A stretch of 64,000 nucleotides of DNA from Thermoanaerobaculia bacterium (GTDB lineage Bacteria; Acidobacteriota; Thermoanaerobaculia; Multivoradales; J023). The translations under genes and the position numbers were made by a program. Under the pieces are notes generated by a model. It did no database searches. It was given only the letters and a program-made list of their open reading frames with translations, and was not told the origin of the DNA. Within the stretch, counting starts at the first letter, position 1. Each line of letters begins with the position of its first letter. The stretch covers positions 62,001-126,000 of the forward strand of contig JAUIJL010000021.1 in the NCBI GenBank assembly GCA_030431255.1, in the 5' to 3' direction. Of this stretch, positions 42,227 to 51,465 are shown one piece after another.

Positions 42227-44755
42227 ATGCGTGTACCGATTTCTTGGTTGAAAGAATATGTCGATGTCGACCTGAGCCCCACCGAGCTCGATTCCCTGCT
42301 GACCAACGCCGGCATGGAGGGGGTAGGTCTCGAGATCATCGGCCTCGAAGGGGCGGACCTGGTGTGGGACCGCGAGCTGGTCCTTTTGGCCCAGGTGCTC
42401 AAAGTGGACCGTCACCCCGAAGCCGACAAGCTGGTCTTGGCGTCCGTGGACTACGGAGCCGACGAGCCGAAAACCGTGGTCACCGGGGCGCCGAACCTCT
42501 TCCAATACCTCGATCAAGGGGATCTCTCCGACCGTCGTCTCTTCAGCCCCATGGTCTTGGAAGGGGCCACCTACCTCGATCCCTACAAGGACCTGAAACC
42601 CCGCAAGCTCAAGGGCAAGCCCTTGCGCGGCATCTACAACGACGCCATGTTGTGCTCGCCCGTGGAGCTGGGGCTGGGGGAAGACCATGACGGCATCCTG
42701 CTGATCCAGGAAGACGAGCATCGCGCCTACCGGGCCGGCACGCCGTTGCAAGACGTCTTGGGTGACGCCGTGCTCGATATCGACGTGATTCCGAATATCG
42801 CCCGTTGCGCCTCGATCGTCGGCATCGCCCGCGAGGTCGCGGCGCTCACCGGCGCCGAGCTGCGCATGCCGAGCCTGGACGTGCAAATGGACGGCGAGCC
42901 GATCGCCGGGCGGGTGGAGATCCACACCGAGCATCCGGAGCTCAACCCCCGTTTCGTGGCCATGGTGATCGAAGGCGTGGAGCAGAAGCCGTCGCCGTTT
43001 TGGATGCAGCATCGCCTGCGTTTGGCGGGGCAGCGACCGATCAACGTGGTGGTCGACATCAGCAACTATGTGTTGCTCGAGCTGGGTCAGCCCAACCACA
43101 CCTTCGACTACGACTTCCTGCGCGCCCGTGCCGACCAATACGCGCCCGACGGGCCCATTCGATTGATCACCCGCTTGGCCCACGAAGGCGAGACCTTGAC
43201 CACCCTCGACGGCGTGGAGCATGAGCTGCGCACCAACAACATCCTGGTCACCGATCCCGAGGGCAACCTCAGCGTCGGCGGCATCATGGGCGGCCACGAC
43301 AGCGAGATCCGTCCTGAGACCACCAACGTGTTGTTAGAGGCCGCGGCGTGGAATTTCATCAACATCCGCCGCACCCAACGGCAGCTGGCCATGCACACGG
43401 AAGCCGGTTTCCGCTTCAGCCGGGGTGTGCATCCCGCCCAAGCGGAGCGCGGGGCTCGTCGGGTGGCGGAGCTGTTGCGGGTCTTGGCCGGCGGCACCGT
43501 GGCTGAAGGCATCGTCGACTATCGACCTTTGGAGATCGAGCCGGTGGTGGTCGAGCTCGAGGTGTCTTATGTGCGTCGCTTGAGCGGTCTGACGGATCTG
43601 GACGGCGCCCAGGTGGCGGACCTCTTGCGGCGTCTCGAATTCGAGGTCGAGGGTGAGAACGCAGGTGACGGTGAAACTCTGCGGGTCACGGCTCCGGATC
43701 ACCGCATCGACATCGAAGGTCCCCACGATCTGGTGGAGGAGGTCTGCCGCATCTACGGCTACCACCGAATTCCCATGACCGTGTTGGCGGATTCGTTGCC
43801 GCCCCAACGGGGCAATCCGAGCCTGGAAGCGGAGGAGAACGTCAAAGACATCTTGGTGGAGCTCGGATTGCACGAGGCCATCACCTACCGTTTGACCACC
43901 CCGGAAGCGGAAGCCCGGCTCAGCGGGGAGCCCGACGAGTCGCCCTACGTGCGCCTGGCCAACCCGTCGACCCAAGATCGGGCTGTGATGCGCCACAGCC
44001 TGTTGGCGTCGGTGCTGGAGGTGGCGGCGGGCAACAGTCGTTTTCGGCGTCGCTTGGCGCTCTTCGAGGTCGGAAATATCTTCCCCTTGGCAGAAGGTAA
44101 GGATCGTCCCGAGGAGCTGGCCAAGCTGGCGATGGTGGTCGCCGGCCCCAGGGACCACGCCCATTGGCAGAACGACGGCGAGTCGATGATGGATTTCTTC
44201 GATCTCAAAGGGGTCGTGGAGTGCCTGGCAGAGGGGCTGCAAACCGAATGGGTCTTTGAGCCGACCGAGCAAGCCGGCTTCCGTCCGGGCAAAACCGCTC
44301 GAATTTCCCTGGCCGACGGCACCGCTGTGGGCGTGCTGGGCGAGTTGCATCCGTTGACCGTCGAGCGCTATGAATTCCGGGTGGAGAAGGATCAGCCTGT
44401 GCTCGCCGCCGAGCTGGACTTGGACCTGATCCTAGGGCGTCTGGATGCCACGCCGTCGGTGGATCCGGTGCCGGTATATCCCGCGATTCGGGAGGATCTG
44501 GCCCTGGTGGTCGACGCCGGCCTGAGCGCCGGTCAAGTGCGGGACGCCCTGCGGGAGGCGGGAGGGCCGCTCCTGGTGAAGGTCGAGCTCTTCGATGTCT
44601 ACCAAGGGGAGCATGTGGAAGCGGGCAAGAAGAGCTTGGCTTACCACCTGACCTTCCAAAGCCGCAGCAAGACCCTCAAAGACAAAGACGTCGAAAAGCA
44701 ACGTCGGCGCATCCTGGCCCAGCTGGAAAAAACCGTCGGCGCGACCCTGCGCTGA
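42227..44755 (+). CDS. pheT: Phenylalanyl-tRNA synthetase beta chain
   Basis: An 842-residue subunit. N-terminal OB-type tRNA-binding domain (VLLAQVLKVDRHPEADKLVLA), B3/B4 editing region (LRLAGQRPINVVVDISNYVL), B5 domain, catalytic-like core (AMHTEAGFRFSRGVHP; IYGYHRIP) and a C-terminal ferredoxin-like anticodon-binding domain (YPAIREDLALVVDAGL to the end). It forms the alpha2-beta2 enzyme with PheS, 100 bp upstream. The length is normal to slightly long. It converges with glnS. Confidence 0.97.
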   Translation: MRVPISWLKEYVDVDLSPTELDSLLTNAGMEGVGLEIIGLEGADLVWDRELVLLAQVLKVDRHPEADKLVLASVDYGADEPKTVVTGAPNLFQYLDQGDLSDRRLFSPMVLEGATYLDPYKDLKPRKLKGKPLRGIYNDAMLCSPVELGLGEDHDGILLIQEDEHRAYRAGTPLQDVLGDAVLDIDVIPNIARCASIVGIAREVAALTGAELRMPSLDVQMDGEPIAGRVEIHTEHPELNPRFVAMVIEGVEQKPSPFWMQHRLRLAGQRPINVVVDISNYVLLELGQPNHTFDYDFLRARADQYAPDGPIRLITRLAHEGETLTTLDGVEHELRTNNILVTDPEGNLSVGGIMGGHDSEIRPETTNVLLEAAAWNFINIRRTQRQLAMHTEAGFRFSRGVHPAQAERGARRVAELLRVLAGGTVAEGIVDYRPLEIEPVVVELEVSYVRRLSGLTDLDGAQVADLLRRLEFEVEGENAGDGETLRVTAPDHRIDIEGPHDLVEEVCRIYGYHRIPMTVLADSLPPQRGNPSLEAEENVKDILVELGLHEAITYRLTTPEAEARLSGEPDESPYVRLANPSTQDRAVMRHSLLASVLEVAAGNSRFRRRLALFEVGNIFPLAEGKDRPEELAKLAMVVAGPRDHAHWQNDGESMMDFFDLKGVVECLAEGLQTEWVFEPTEQAGFRPGKTARISLADGTAVGVLGELHPLTVERYEFRVEKDQPVLAAELDLDLILGRLDATPSVDPVPVYPAIREDLALVVDAGLSAGQVRDALREAGGPLLVKVELFDVYQGEHVEAGKKSLAYHLTFQSRSKTLKDKDVEKQRRRILAQLEKTVGATLR

Positions 44756-44810
44756 CGGCAAACCCAGGGTGTGCTCCGCTTACCCACCTGGGTGCTGGAT
44801 AGGTGGTTCG

Positions 44811-47132
44811 TCAGCCCTTGAGCTTCTGCTGCAGCAGCTCTTTGACGGCCTTCGGATCCCCTTTGCCTTGGGTCGCGCGCATGGCTTGGCCCATGAAGAA
44901 ACCGAAGAGCGCGGTTTTGCCGCTGCGGAAGGCCGACAGCTGCTCGGCGTTGTCGGCCAGCACCTGATCGATCGCCGCTTCCAGGGCGCCGGTGTCGGCC
45001 AGGGCGCGCAGACCGCGATCATCGACGATTCGGGTGGGTGATCCGGCGCCGTCGAGCATCAAGTCGAGGACCTGTTTGCCGGTGGCGTTGGTGATCGTGC
45101 CCTCGTCCACCAGCTCAGCCAGCTCACCGAGCGACCCTCCGCCGAACGGTAGCTCGTCCCACGACGTGTCGGACATGCGACCCACCAGCTCGGTGGTCAG
45201 CCACCGCGCCACGGATTTCGCTTCGGAGTAGCGTCCGTGGGCGTCGTCGAAGAATTCTCTCAGCTCGGCATCGAGGGCCAGCGATCGGCTGTCCTGGGGC
45301 TGCAACCCCAAGGCTTCGTAGCGGTCGAAAACCTCTTGCTCTTCCGCTGAGAGCGGGGTCTCCTGGCCCTGCTCCGATTGCCGCCGCTTGAGCTCTTTTT
45401 CCGCTTCCCGGGCGGCGGCCCGCTCGGCGGCGAGCTGCTCGGGGTCCACGTCCTCTTGGGTTTTGGCCCAGGTATCCCGCAGGGTGACAGTGCGGTTGAA
45501 GACGAGAGCGCCCGGCATTGAGAGCTCCGGATCGACGAAGAAATAACCCAGCCGTTCGAATTGGAAGTGGCTGCCGGGCTCGGCTTCCGCCAAGCTCGGC
45601 TCGACGAAGGCGTTCGGGTTGACGCTCAGGGAATCCGGATTGAGGTTGTCTAAGAAGTCACCCTCGGCCTCCGGCCGCTCGGCTCGGAAGAGGCGATCGT
45701 AAACCCGCGCCTCCACCCGCACGGCCTCCGACGCCGACAACCAGTGGATGGTGCCTTTGACCTTGCGGCCGTCCGGGGCATTGCCACCTCGGGTTTCGGG
45801 ATCGTAGGAGCAGCGAAGCTCGACGACCTTGCCGTGGTCGTCTTTGATCACCTGCTCGCATTTGACGAAATAGCCGTAGCGGAGACGCACCTCGCGGCCA
45901 GGCGCCAGACGGTGGAAGCCTTTGACCGGCTCCTCCATGAAATCCCCGCGCTCGATCCACAGCTCCCGGGAGAACGGAATCTTGCGCGAGCCTTCCTTGG
46001 GCACATCGTGGGGCCAATAGGACGCTTCGAGCCACTCCGTTTCGCCCTGCGGGTAGTTCTCGATCACCACCTTCAGGGGGTCGAGCACCGCCATCACCCG
46101 CGGGGCCCGATGGTTGAGGTCGTCGCGCACGGAAAATTCCAGCAGGCCGATGTCGATGAGGTTGTCGTTGCGGGCAATGCCCACCCGGGTGCAGAAGTTG
46201 CGAATCGCCTCCGGGGTGTAACCGCGGCGGCGCATGCCGGCCAGGGTCGGCATGCGGGGGTCGTCCCAACCGTCGACGTGGCCGTCGTTGACCAAACGCA
46301 ACAACTTGCGTTTCGACATCACCGTATAGCCGAGGCTCAATCGGGCGAACTCGGTCTGCCGGGGCACCGGCGGCTCGATCTCGGTTTCGCGGATGACCCA
46401 ATCGTAGAGCTCGCGGTTGTTTTCGAATTCGAGGGTGCACAGGGAGTGGGTGACGCCTTCGAAGGCGTCTTCCAAACAATGGGCGTAGTCGTACATCGGG
46501 TAGATGCACCATTTGTCGCCCTGCCGGTAGTGATGGGCCTTGCGAATGCGATAGAGCACCGGATCTCGCATCTGCATGTTGTTGGCGCTGAGATCGATTT
46601 TGGCCCGCAAGACGGCGGCGCCGTCGTCGAGCTCGCCGTCGCGCATTTGGCGGAAGAGCTCGAGATTCTCTTCTACGGATCGATCCCGTCCCGGTCCCGG
46701 AACCCCCGGCTCGGTGACCGTGCCTCGGCGCTCACGGATTTCTTCCAGGGTCGAGCGGTCGACGTAGGCCTTGCCTTTGCGGATCAGCTTTTCGGCCAGC
46801 TCCGCCATGCGCTCGAAGTAGTCCGACGCGAAATACAGGTTCTCACCCCAATCGAAACCCAGCCATTTGACGTCCCGCTGGATCGACTCCACGAATTCCG
46901 GATTCTCCGTCTCCGGATTGGTGTCGTCGAACCGCAAATGGCAGCGACCGTTCATTTCCTGGGCAATGCCGAAATTCAGGCAAATCGCTTTGGAATGGCC
47001 GATGTGCAGGTAGCCGTTGGGCTCCGGGGGGAAACGGGTTACGACCTGCTGGTGCTTACCCGCTGCCAAATCGTCGCGAATCATGTCGCGGATGAAATCG
47101 GAGCTTTCGGTGGGCGAGTCTGTGGTGGTCAC
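44811..47132 (-). CDS. glnS: Glutaminyl-tRNA synthetase with C-terminal YqeY/GatB-like domain
   Basis: A 773-residue class I synthetase. HIGH motif in GYLHIGHSKAI (about 44) and KMSKS-type VMSKRKL (about 273), with GlnRS-specific segments such as RFDDTNPE and LTGMRRRGYTP-like LAGMRRRGYTPEAIR. After the two anticodon-binding barrels (to about 560) and a charged linker, residues about 600-773 are a YqeY/GatB tail domain (VARWLTTELVGRM, GKQVLDLMLDGAG, LFGFFMGQAMRATQGKGDP). This layout is known from Deinococcus GlnRS, where the tail helps bind tRNA-Gln. Confidence 0.95.
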   Translation of the reverse strand: MTTTDSPTESSDFIRDMIRDDLAAGKHQQVVTRFPPEPNGYLHIGHSKAICLNFGIAQEMNGRCHLRFDDTNPETENPEFVESIQRDVKWLGFDWGENLYFASDYFERMAELAEKLIRKGKAYVDRSTLEEIRERRGTVTEPGVPGPGRDRSVEENLELFRQMRDGELDDGAAVLRAKIDLSANNMQMRDPVLYRIRKAHHYRQGDKWCIYPMYDYAHCLEDAFEGVTHSLCTLEFENNRELYDWVIRETEIEPPVPRQTEFARLSLGYTVMSKRKLLRLVNDGHVDGWDDPRMPTLAGMRRRGYTPEAIRNFCTRVGIARNDNLIDIGLLEFSVRDDLNHRAPRVMAVLDPLKVVIENYPQGETEWLEASYWPHDVPKEGSRKIPFSRELWIERGDFMEEPVKGFHRLAPGREVRLRYGYFVKCEQVIKDDHGKVVELRCSYDPETRGGNAPDGRKVKGTIHWLSASEAVRVEARVYDRLFRAERPEAEGDFLDNLNPDSLSVNPNAFVEPSLAEAEPGSHFQFERLGYFFVDPELSMPGALVFNRTVTLRDTWAKTQEDVDPEQLAAERAAAREAEKELKRRQSEQGQETPLSAEEQEVFDRYEALGLQPQDSRSLALDAELREFFDDAHGRYSEAKSVARWLTTELVGRMSDTSWDELPFGGGSLGELAELVDEGTITNATGKQVLDLMLDGAGSPTRIVDDRGLRALADTGALEAAIDQVLADNAEQLSAFRSGKTALFGFFMGQAMRATQGKGDPKAVKELLQQKLKG

Positions 47133-47254
47133 GGTGGCTTCCTCTGGTGGGTCCCTCGACCGGTCGGAATGACCTGTCGATCTTGGGCAAGGAAGGGTAC
47201 CGAAAACCGCGGGGCTAGGGAAGCCGGGGGATCGAGGCGGGCGTGGGGAAGCAA

Positions 47255-47275
47255 GGGAGGGGACAAGCCCCTCCC
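47255..47275. terminator. Hairpin downstream of the PQQ dehydrogenase gene
   Basis: GGGAGGGG-ACAAG-CCCCTCCC, perfect 8-bp stem, 19 bp past the stop of the minus-strand dehydrogenase. It belongs to the ACAAG-loop hairpin family of this window (followed by CTGCG instead of CTACG). The T-run (GTTTTA) is on the plus side, so termination on the minus strand is uncertain. Confidence 0.5.
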
Positions 47276-47293
47276 CTGCGTTTTAGATTGGGC

Positions 47294-48619
47294 TCAGGGC
47301 TCGGTCGACGACCACTCGGTGGTGTCACCGGTTTCGAAGTCGTCGTCGAAGATGCCGCCCATTTCAGCGGAGCTGAAGCGGTAGACGTTGCCGCTGGCGG
47401 TGGAAATGTAAAGCTCGCCGGCCTCGTCCTCACCGAAGGAATATGGGGTGGAGACACTCTCCGTCCACTCCGTGGGCGACCAACCGCCGGCTTCGGTGGC
47501 GAACCAGATCTGGCTGCTGCAGACGTCGGCGTAGACGTAGGTGCCGCCGAAACCGGTGATGTTTCCGCGATACACAAAGCCGCCGACTACCGAGCACACG
47601 CCGGTGCCGTGGGCATAGTCGATGATCGGCTCGACGAAGGTCGGTGGATCCGTGCACGACTCGTGGAAGATGCTGCCTTCGCGGCAGTCCCAGCCGTAAT
47701 TTTCTCCGCCGGAGGATTCACCGGGTTGGAAGTTGACCTCCTCGCGGGCGTTTTGGCCCACGTCGCCGATCAACATGTCCCCGGTTTGGCGATCGAAAGA
47801 GAAGCGCCAGGGGTTGCGCAAACCGAAGGCCCAGATCTCGTCGCAGGTGTTGCCGTCGGCATCGTAGGGATTGTCGGCGGGAATGTCGTAGTTGCCCACC
47901 AAGCCGCATTTGTTGATCACACCGAGATCGTCTCCGGCTTGGCCGAGCTTGGGATGATTGCGGCCCTGGAAAGTCTCCATCGCGCCGTTGACGTCGATGC
48001 GCAGCATTTTGCCCAAAAGCCAAGCGGGATCTTGGGCGCGGTCGTTGGGATCGCCGCCGCTGCCGCCGTCGCCCATGCCGATGTAGAGATAACCGTCGGG
48101 TCCGAAGTGGATGTCGCCACCGTTGTGGTTGGAGAATTCTTGCTCGATTTCGATGATCGTCAGGGCCGACGCGGAATCGGCGATGTTGGCGTCGGCAGCG
48201 GAGACCTGGAAGCGAACGATGGCCGTGCGATCGAGCCCGGGTCCGGGATCACGGGTGAAGTTGACGTAGAAATAGCCGTTGCTGGCGTAGTCCGGGTGGA
48301 AAGCCAAACCCAAGAGCCCCTGCTCGTTGCCGCCGTCGTCCACCGAGGTTTCAATGTTCAGAAATGGAGTGCCGAGCAGGGTGCTGGTGTTGAGGTCGTA
48401 AATCCAAATGATGCCGGATTGTTGGACGATGAAGATGCGGTTGGATCCGTCGCCGGCGTTGCGAACCGCTACTGCCCGGGAGCCGATCGAGGTGATTTGC
48501 ACCAAGGATAAGTCGTCCGGGGGTTGGGCCTGTGCCGGCTCGCTCGGCACGAGCGGCAGAGCGGCGAGCATGAGGCCGAGCACGGCCAAGGCGCGGAAGG
48601 GGGAAAGGCAGTTGAGCAT
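47294..48619 (-). CDS. Secreted PQQ-dependent sugar dehydrogenase-like protein
   Basis: A 441-residue soluble aldose-dehydrogenase-type beta-propeller. Signal peptide (LSPFRALAVLGLMLAALPLV, cut after AQA). Family segments are GLLGLAFHPDYASNGYFYV, FSNHNGGDIHFGPDGYLYIG, GDGGSGGDP, FGLRNPWRFSFD and IGDVGQNAREEVN. ATG 48619 has AGGAG 5 nt upstream; a longer frame upstream runs over 14-bp repeats and is not used. The C-terminus IFDDDFETGDTTEWSSTEP matches the tail of the metalloprotease at 20629. It probably oxidises sugars outside the cytoplasm with PQQ. Confidence 0.9.
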   Translation of the reverse strand: MLNCLSPFRALAVLGLMLAALPLVPSEPAQAQPPDDLSLVQITSIGSRAVAVRNAGDGSNRIFIVQQSGIIWIYDLNTSTLLGTPFLNIETSVDDGGNEQGLLGLAFHPDYASNGYFYVNFTRDPGPGLDRTAIVRFQVSAADANIADSASALTIIEIEQEFSNHNGGDIHFGPDGYLYIGMGDGGSGGDPNDRAQDPAWLLGKMLRIDVNGAMETFQGRNHPKLGQAGDDLGVINKCGLVGNYDIPADNPYDADGNTCDEIWAFGLRNPWRFSFDRQTGDMLIGDVGQNAREEVNFQPGESSGGENYGWDCREGSIFHESCTDPPTFVEPIIDYAHGTGVCSVVGGFVYRGNITGFGGTYVYADVCSSQIWFATEAGGWSPTEWTESVSTPYSFGEDEAGELYISTASGNVYRFSSAEMGGIFDDDFETGDTTEWSSTEP

Positions 48620-48693
48620 AACTTCTCCTGGGGGGTTGAGGGCGCTTGGAGTGGGACTGGAACAAAAGCTGGATAGGAGTGACGGACTGGAGA

Positions 48694-48757
48694 GGCATCC
48701 ACCGAATGGCGTCCACCGATTAGCATCCACCGAATGGCATCCACAGATGGCTTCCAC
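48694..48757. repeat. 14-bp tandem repeats upstream of the PQQ dehydrogenase
   Basis: GGCATCCACCGAAT, GGCGTCCACCGATT, AGCATCCACCGAAT, then a 13-bp and a partial copy. They lie 75-138 bp upstream of the dehydrogenase start on the minus strand and 117 bp before the divergent 815-residue protein, so in a two-way promoter region. Confidence 0.85.
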
Positions 48758-48873
48758 TATGAACGCGACGATCCTGTTGAAGAGCCGCAGCAGGGACGTG
48801 CCGTCATGGATATGATGATCGGGACCTTTCGGAAGGAGCCACCTCGGCGCAAGGCTAGCTTGAGGATTTACCC

Positions 48874-51321
48874 ATGTCGACCCATACCGATTTGACGTTT
48901 TCCCTCGATACGGCGCTGTTGCCCGAGCTCACCGTGGCCGGAGCGGCGGGGCAGCTGGTAGCGGGGGTTGAGGTGGGCACGGACGCGGCTTCTACGGTGT
49001 CCGACATCCGCTTCGGCGTCGAGGCGGGTGTGGGTGTGGAGGTCCGCGTGCTCGCCTCCCCGGCTGATCGGGATCCGTTTGGGGTGGTCGGTAAGCCGGT
49101 TTCCACCGGGGACTCCACCGGGAAGTCCTCCGCGGAGCCGGACTCCGACGCTCTGGGTCCGCAGCTGACGTTCGACGGCGAGCACGGCTGGCTGGTCTAT
49201 GGGTTCGAAGCCGGCATCCAAGGATCATTGAATCACAGTCTCAGGAGCAACAGCCTCAGGAGCAACAGTCTCAGGAGCAACAGTCACAGGAGCAACAGCC
49301 TCGGGGGCAAGAGCCTCCGGCAAGTCGGGATCACTCTCGACGGCGGGAGATCCGTCCATTTGTTGGATTATCGGCGCCATGCCCTGGATCGACCCCTGAG
49401 CTCCGCGATTCTCGACGACATTCGGGCGCCGCGCTCAGTGGTCCGTTTACAGGACGTGCTGCGGCTCGGACAAGGGGAAGCGTTGGCCTACGGCTTGCGG
49501 GGTGAGCTAGGCCTGCAAGTCCGGGTGAACGTGGCGGATTTGATCAGCGGCTGTGCGGGTCGGATTGCCGGTTTGGCTCGCGGCGGTGGGGCGGTTGGTC
49601 TGCGTGTTTCTTCGGGGCTGACGATGAAGGCCTCGATCCGTTGCACCGACGATTTTTTGGTGATCTTCAGCCGTCTGGACGATGGGCGAATTCGTTTGGC
49701 GGTCAAGAAGGGGCGCCTCAGTAGCCGTGGGCTGTCCGCGGCCTTCGAGGCTCGGGCCGAGCTCGAATTCTCCGAGTCTCTCGAGTCGACCCTGCGGGAC
49801 ACCTTGGACCGCCTGATCGGTGAGCCCGTCGAGCGAATCGATCGACTCTTCGAGGCGTCCGGCATTTCCGAGCTGCAATCCGACCCCACCCGTTGGGCTC
49901 TCTTCCTGACCGTGGCCGGCCGCCTGGGTTTCCTCGCTGAGCCGGTGATCGAGCAAACCCACCAGCTGCTCGAGATTCACCAGGCGTGGGAAGCGTTCAA
50001 GAAAGACGTGGATCAGAGGATTCGACGGCTGCTGGAGGCGAAGATCCAAGCGGGATTCACCTACGACTATCGGCGAATTCAGGAATCCGAGTCGTTGCTC
50101 CAGGCGGTGATGGGCCCTCAGGACTTGAAGAGACACCTGAAGAGTTGGCACGGGGCTTTGCTGAAGGGTGACTTGGGACCTGTGATCGACGTTTTGAGTC
50201 GGCAGCCCGACTCCATCGAACGGTTCATGCGAATGGAGCGTCTCGAAGCCTTCTCCGCCTGGGGTTTTTCCTTGAGCTTGGGACAAAAGTGGGGTCTCGC
50301 GACCCGGAGCGCAAAGCATTTTCATCGGGTCGTGCGCAGCGACCTACAAGGGCATCATCAGGTGGCCTTCGTCGGAGATCGCAGCTACGAAGCCAAATTC
50401 GGCGGTAAGGCGGTCAGCTGGCGGGTGGACTTCATCGCCGAAATGCCGAAGCCTGCCGTCGAGCCCGCGCCCTATGAGCCCAATGCCGAGGAATTCGAGC
50501 TCGGCCTAGCCATTTCGTGGCGTCGACAAGAAGGCCGGGCCAGCCGCCAGGAGCTCGCGGTCCTGCTCGATCAGGGTCGACTATGGGGGTGTCTCGGTTC
50601 CAATGATGTCGACGAGCTGCTGGCTGAGCTGTGGCAGGCGGTCGGCAAGAGCAAGGGTCGCAAAGGCTTCACCGCCGAAATGGGTTTCAAGCTCGATCAC
50701 AGGGCATGGCTAGAGGGGATCGGGTATCTGATTCGAGAGGGTGATGAGCTTTTGCCCCATGGCTTGGCCGGTGCGTTGCCCTATTGGCAGGATTTCGAGA
50801 TCCGAAGGTCCGCGGATCTGCGAAGCCGAGCTTACGGTCCTCTGTGGCGCCAGTTTTTGGGTCTGGCTCCCGTGGAGCGGCGAAACATCAGTCGGCGGCA
50901 GCTGGGCCAAACGGTGGCCACGGCGCTGCGCCGGGTCGAGGGTGCTGCATCGCTCGCCTCGCGGGAGAGAGCCTTGGCCACCCGCAATCACCTGACCTTT
51001 GCCGCCCAGGCGAAGAGCCATCCCTTCATTTCCGAGGATTGGGCGGATTTCCAAGCTGCCCTGGCTCGCTTGGCTCGGGCTTACGACAGCGACCCTTCCC
51101 GTGGTCCGGAGAGCGGTTCGAGCTCCGCGAGATTTCCCGTCGACGATCTCCAGCAGATCTTCAACGGTCTACAGAAGCTCTGGGACCAAGCCCTCTACGT
51201 GCGTGCTCTAGGAGCGATGCTGGTCCAATGCCTGCCTTTGGATCGGTTGGGTGCCTATTTTTGGATCGAAATCGAAGGCGAGGCCGAGCGGCGCATCTAC
51301 CTGAGCCCCCCGGCTGCGTAG
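48874..51321 (+). CDS. Unrecognised 815-residue protein
   Basis: No known domain found by eye. There is no signal peptide or membrane segment. Residues 1-230 are Gly/Val-rich and beta-like (for example FGVEAGVGVEVRVLA, YGLRGELGLQVRVNV, SSGLTMKASIRCTDDF), interrupted by SLRSN repeats (about 122-146). Residues about 310-420 are helical (ESLESTLRDTLDRLIGEPVE). The rest alternates both types and ends in ERRIYLSPPAA. GAGG lies 8-9 nt before the ATG. It is flanked by repeats on both sides and belongs to no visible operon. Codon use matches the neighbours, so it is a real gene. Confidence 0.8.
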   Translation: MSTHTDLTFSLDTALLPELTVAGAAGQLVAGVEVGTDAASTVSDIRFGVEAGVGVEVRVLASPADRDPFGVVGKPVSTGDSTGKSSAEPDSDALGPQLTFDGEHGWLVYGFEAGIQGSLNHSLRSNSLRSNSLRSNSHRSNSLGGKSLRQVGITLDGGRSVHLLDYRRHALDRPLSSAILDDIRAPRSVVRLQDVLRLGQGEALAYGLRGELGLQVRVNVADLISGCAGRIAGLARGGGAVGLRVSSGLTMKASIRCTDDFLVIFSRLDDGRIRLAVKKGRLSSRGLSAAFEARAELEFSESLESTLRDTLDRLIGEPVERIDRLFEASGISELQSDPTRWALFLTVAGRLGFLAEPVIEQTHQLLEIHQAWEAFKKDVDQRIRRLLEAKIQAGFTYDYRRIQESESLLQAVMGPQDLKRHLKSWHGALLKGDLGPVIDVLSRQPDSIERFMRMERLEAFSAWGFSLSLGQKWGLATRSAKHFHRVVRSDLQGHHQVAFVGDRSYEAKFGGKAVSWRVDFIAEMPKPAVEPAPYEPNAEEFELGLAISWRRQEGRASRQELAVLLDQGRLWGCLGSNDVDELLAELWQAVGKSKGRKGFTAEMGFKLDHRAWLEGIGYLIREGDELLPHGLAGALPYWQDFEIRRSADLRSRAYGPLWRQFLGLAPVERRNISRRQLGQTVATALRRVEGAASLASRERALATRNHLTFAAQAKSHPFISEDWADFQAALARLARAYDSDPSRGPESGSSSARFPVDDLQQIFNGLQKLWDQALYVRALGAMLVQCLPLDRLGAYFWIEIEGEAERRIYLSPPAA
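49237..49311. repeat. Five 15-bp coding repeats (SLRSN) in the 815-residue protein
   Basis: AGTCTCAGGAGCAAC and four variants run head to tail, coding SLRSN, SLRSN, SLRSN, SHRSN and SLGGK. In-frame copy-number change would lengthen or shorten this surface loop. Confidence 0.9.
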
Positions 51322-51430
51322 GGGCGAATCTTGTATTCGCCCTTTCAGAGGCAAAGGCGATCATGCGTAGGGGCGAATCTTGTATTCGCCCTTTCAGAGG
51401 CAAGGGCGATCACAAGGATCGCCCCTACGG
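51316..51430. repeat. Two 49-bp repeats plus a hairpin of the ACAAG family
   Basis: Copies at 51316-51363 and 51365-51412 each contain, on the minus strand, GGGCGAAT-ACAAG-ATTCGCCC-CTACGC. The second runs into GGGCGATC-ACAAG-GATCGCCC-CTACG on the plus strand. The array lies between the convergent ends of the 815-residue gene and the phosphomannomutase gene. Confidence 0.88.
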
Positions 51431-51465
51431 CCAATGGTGTGGTGTAGGGGCTGGATGGAATCCGA

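Noticed and set aside
44762-44793. Terminator after pheT (ACCCAGG / CCTGGGT)
   Set aside because: Seven-bp stem with an 18-base loop and no T-run; too weak to call.
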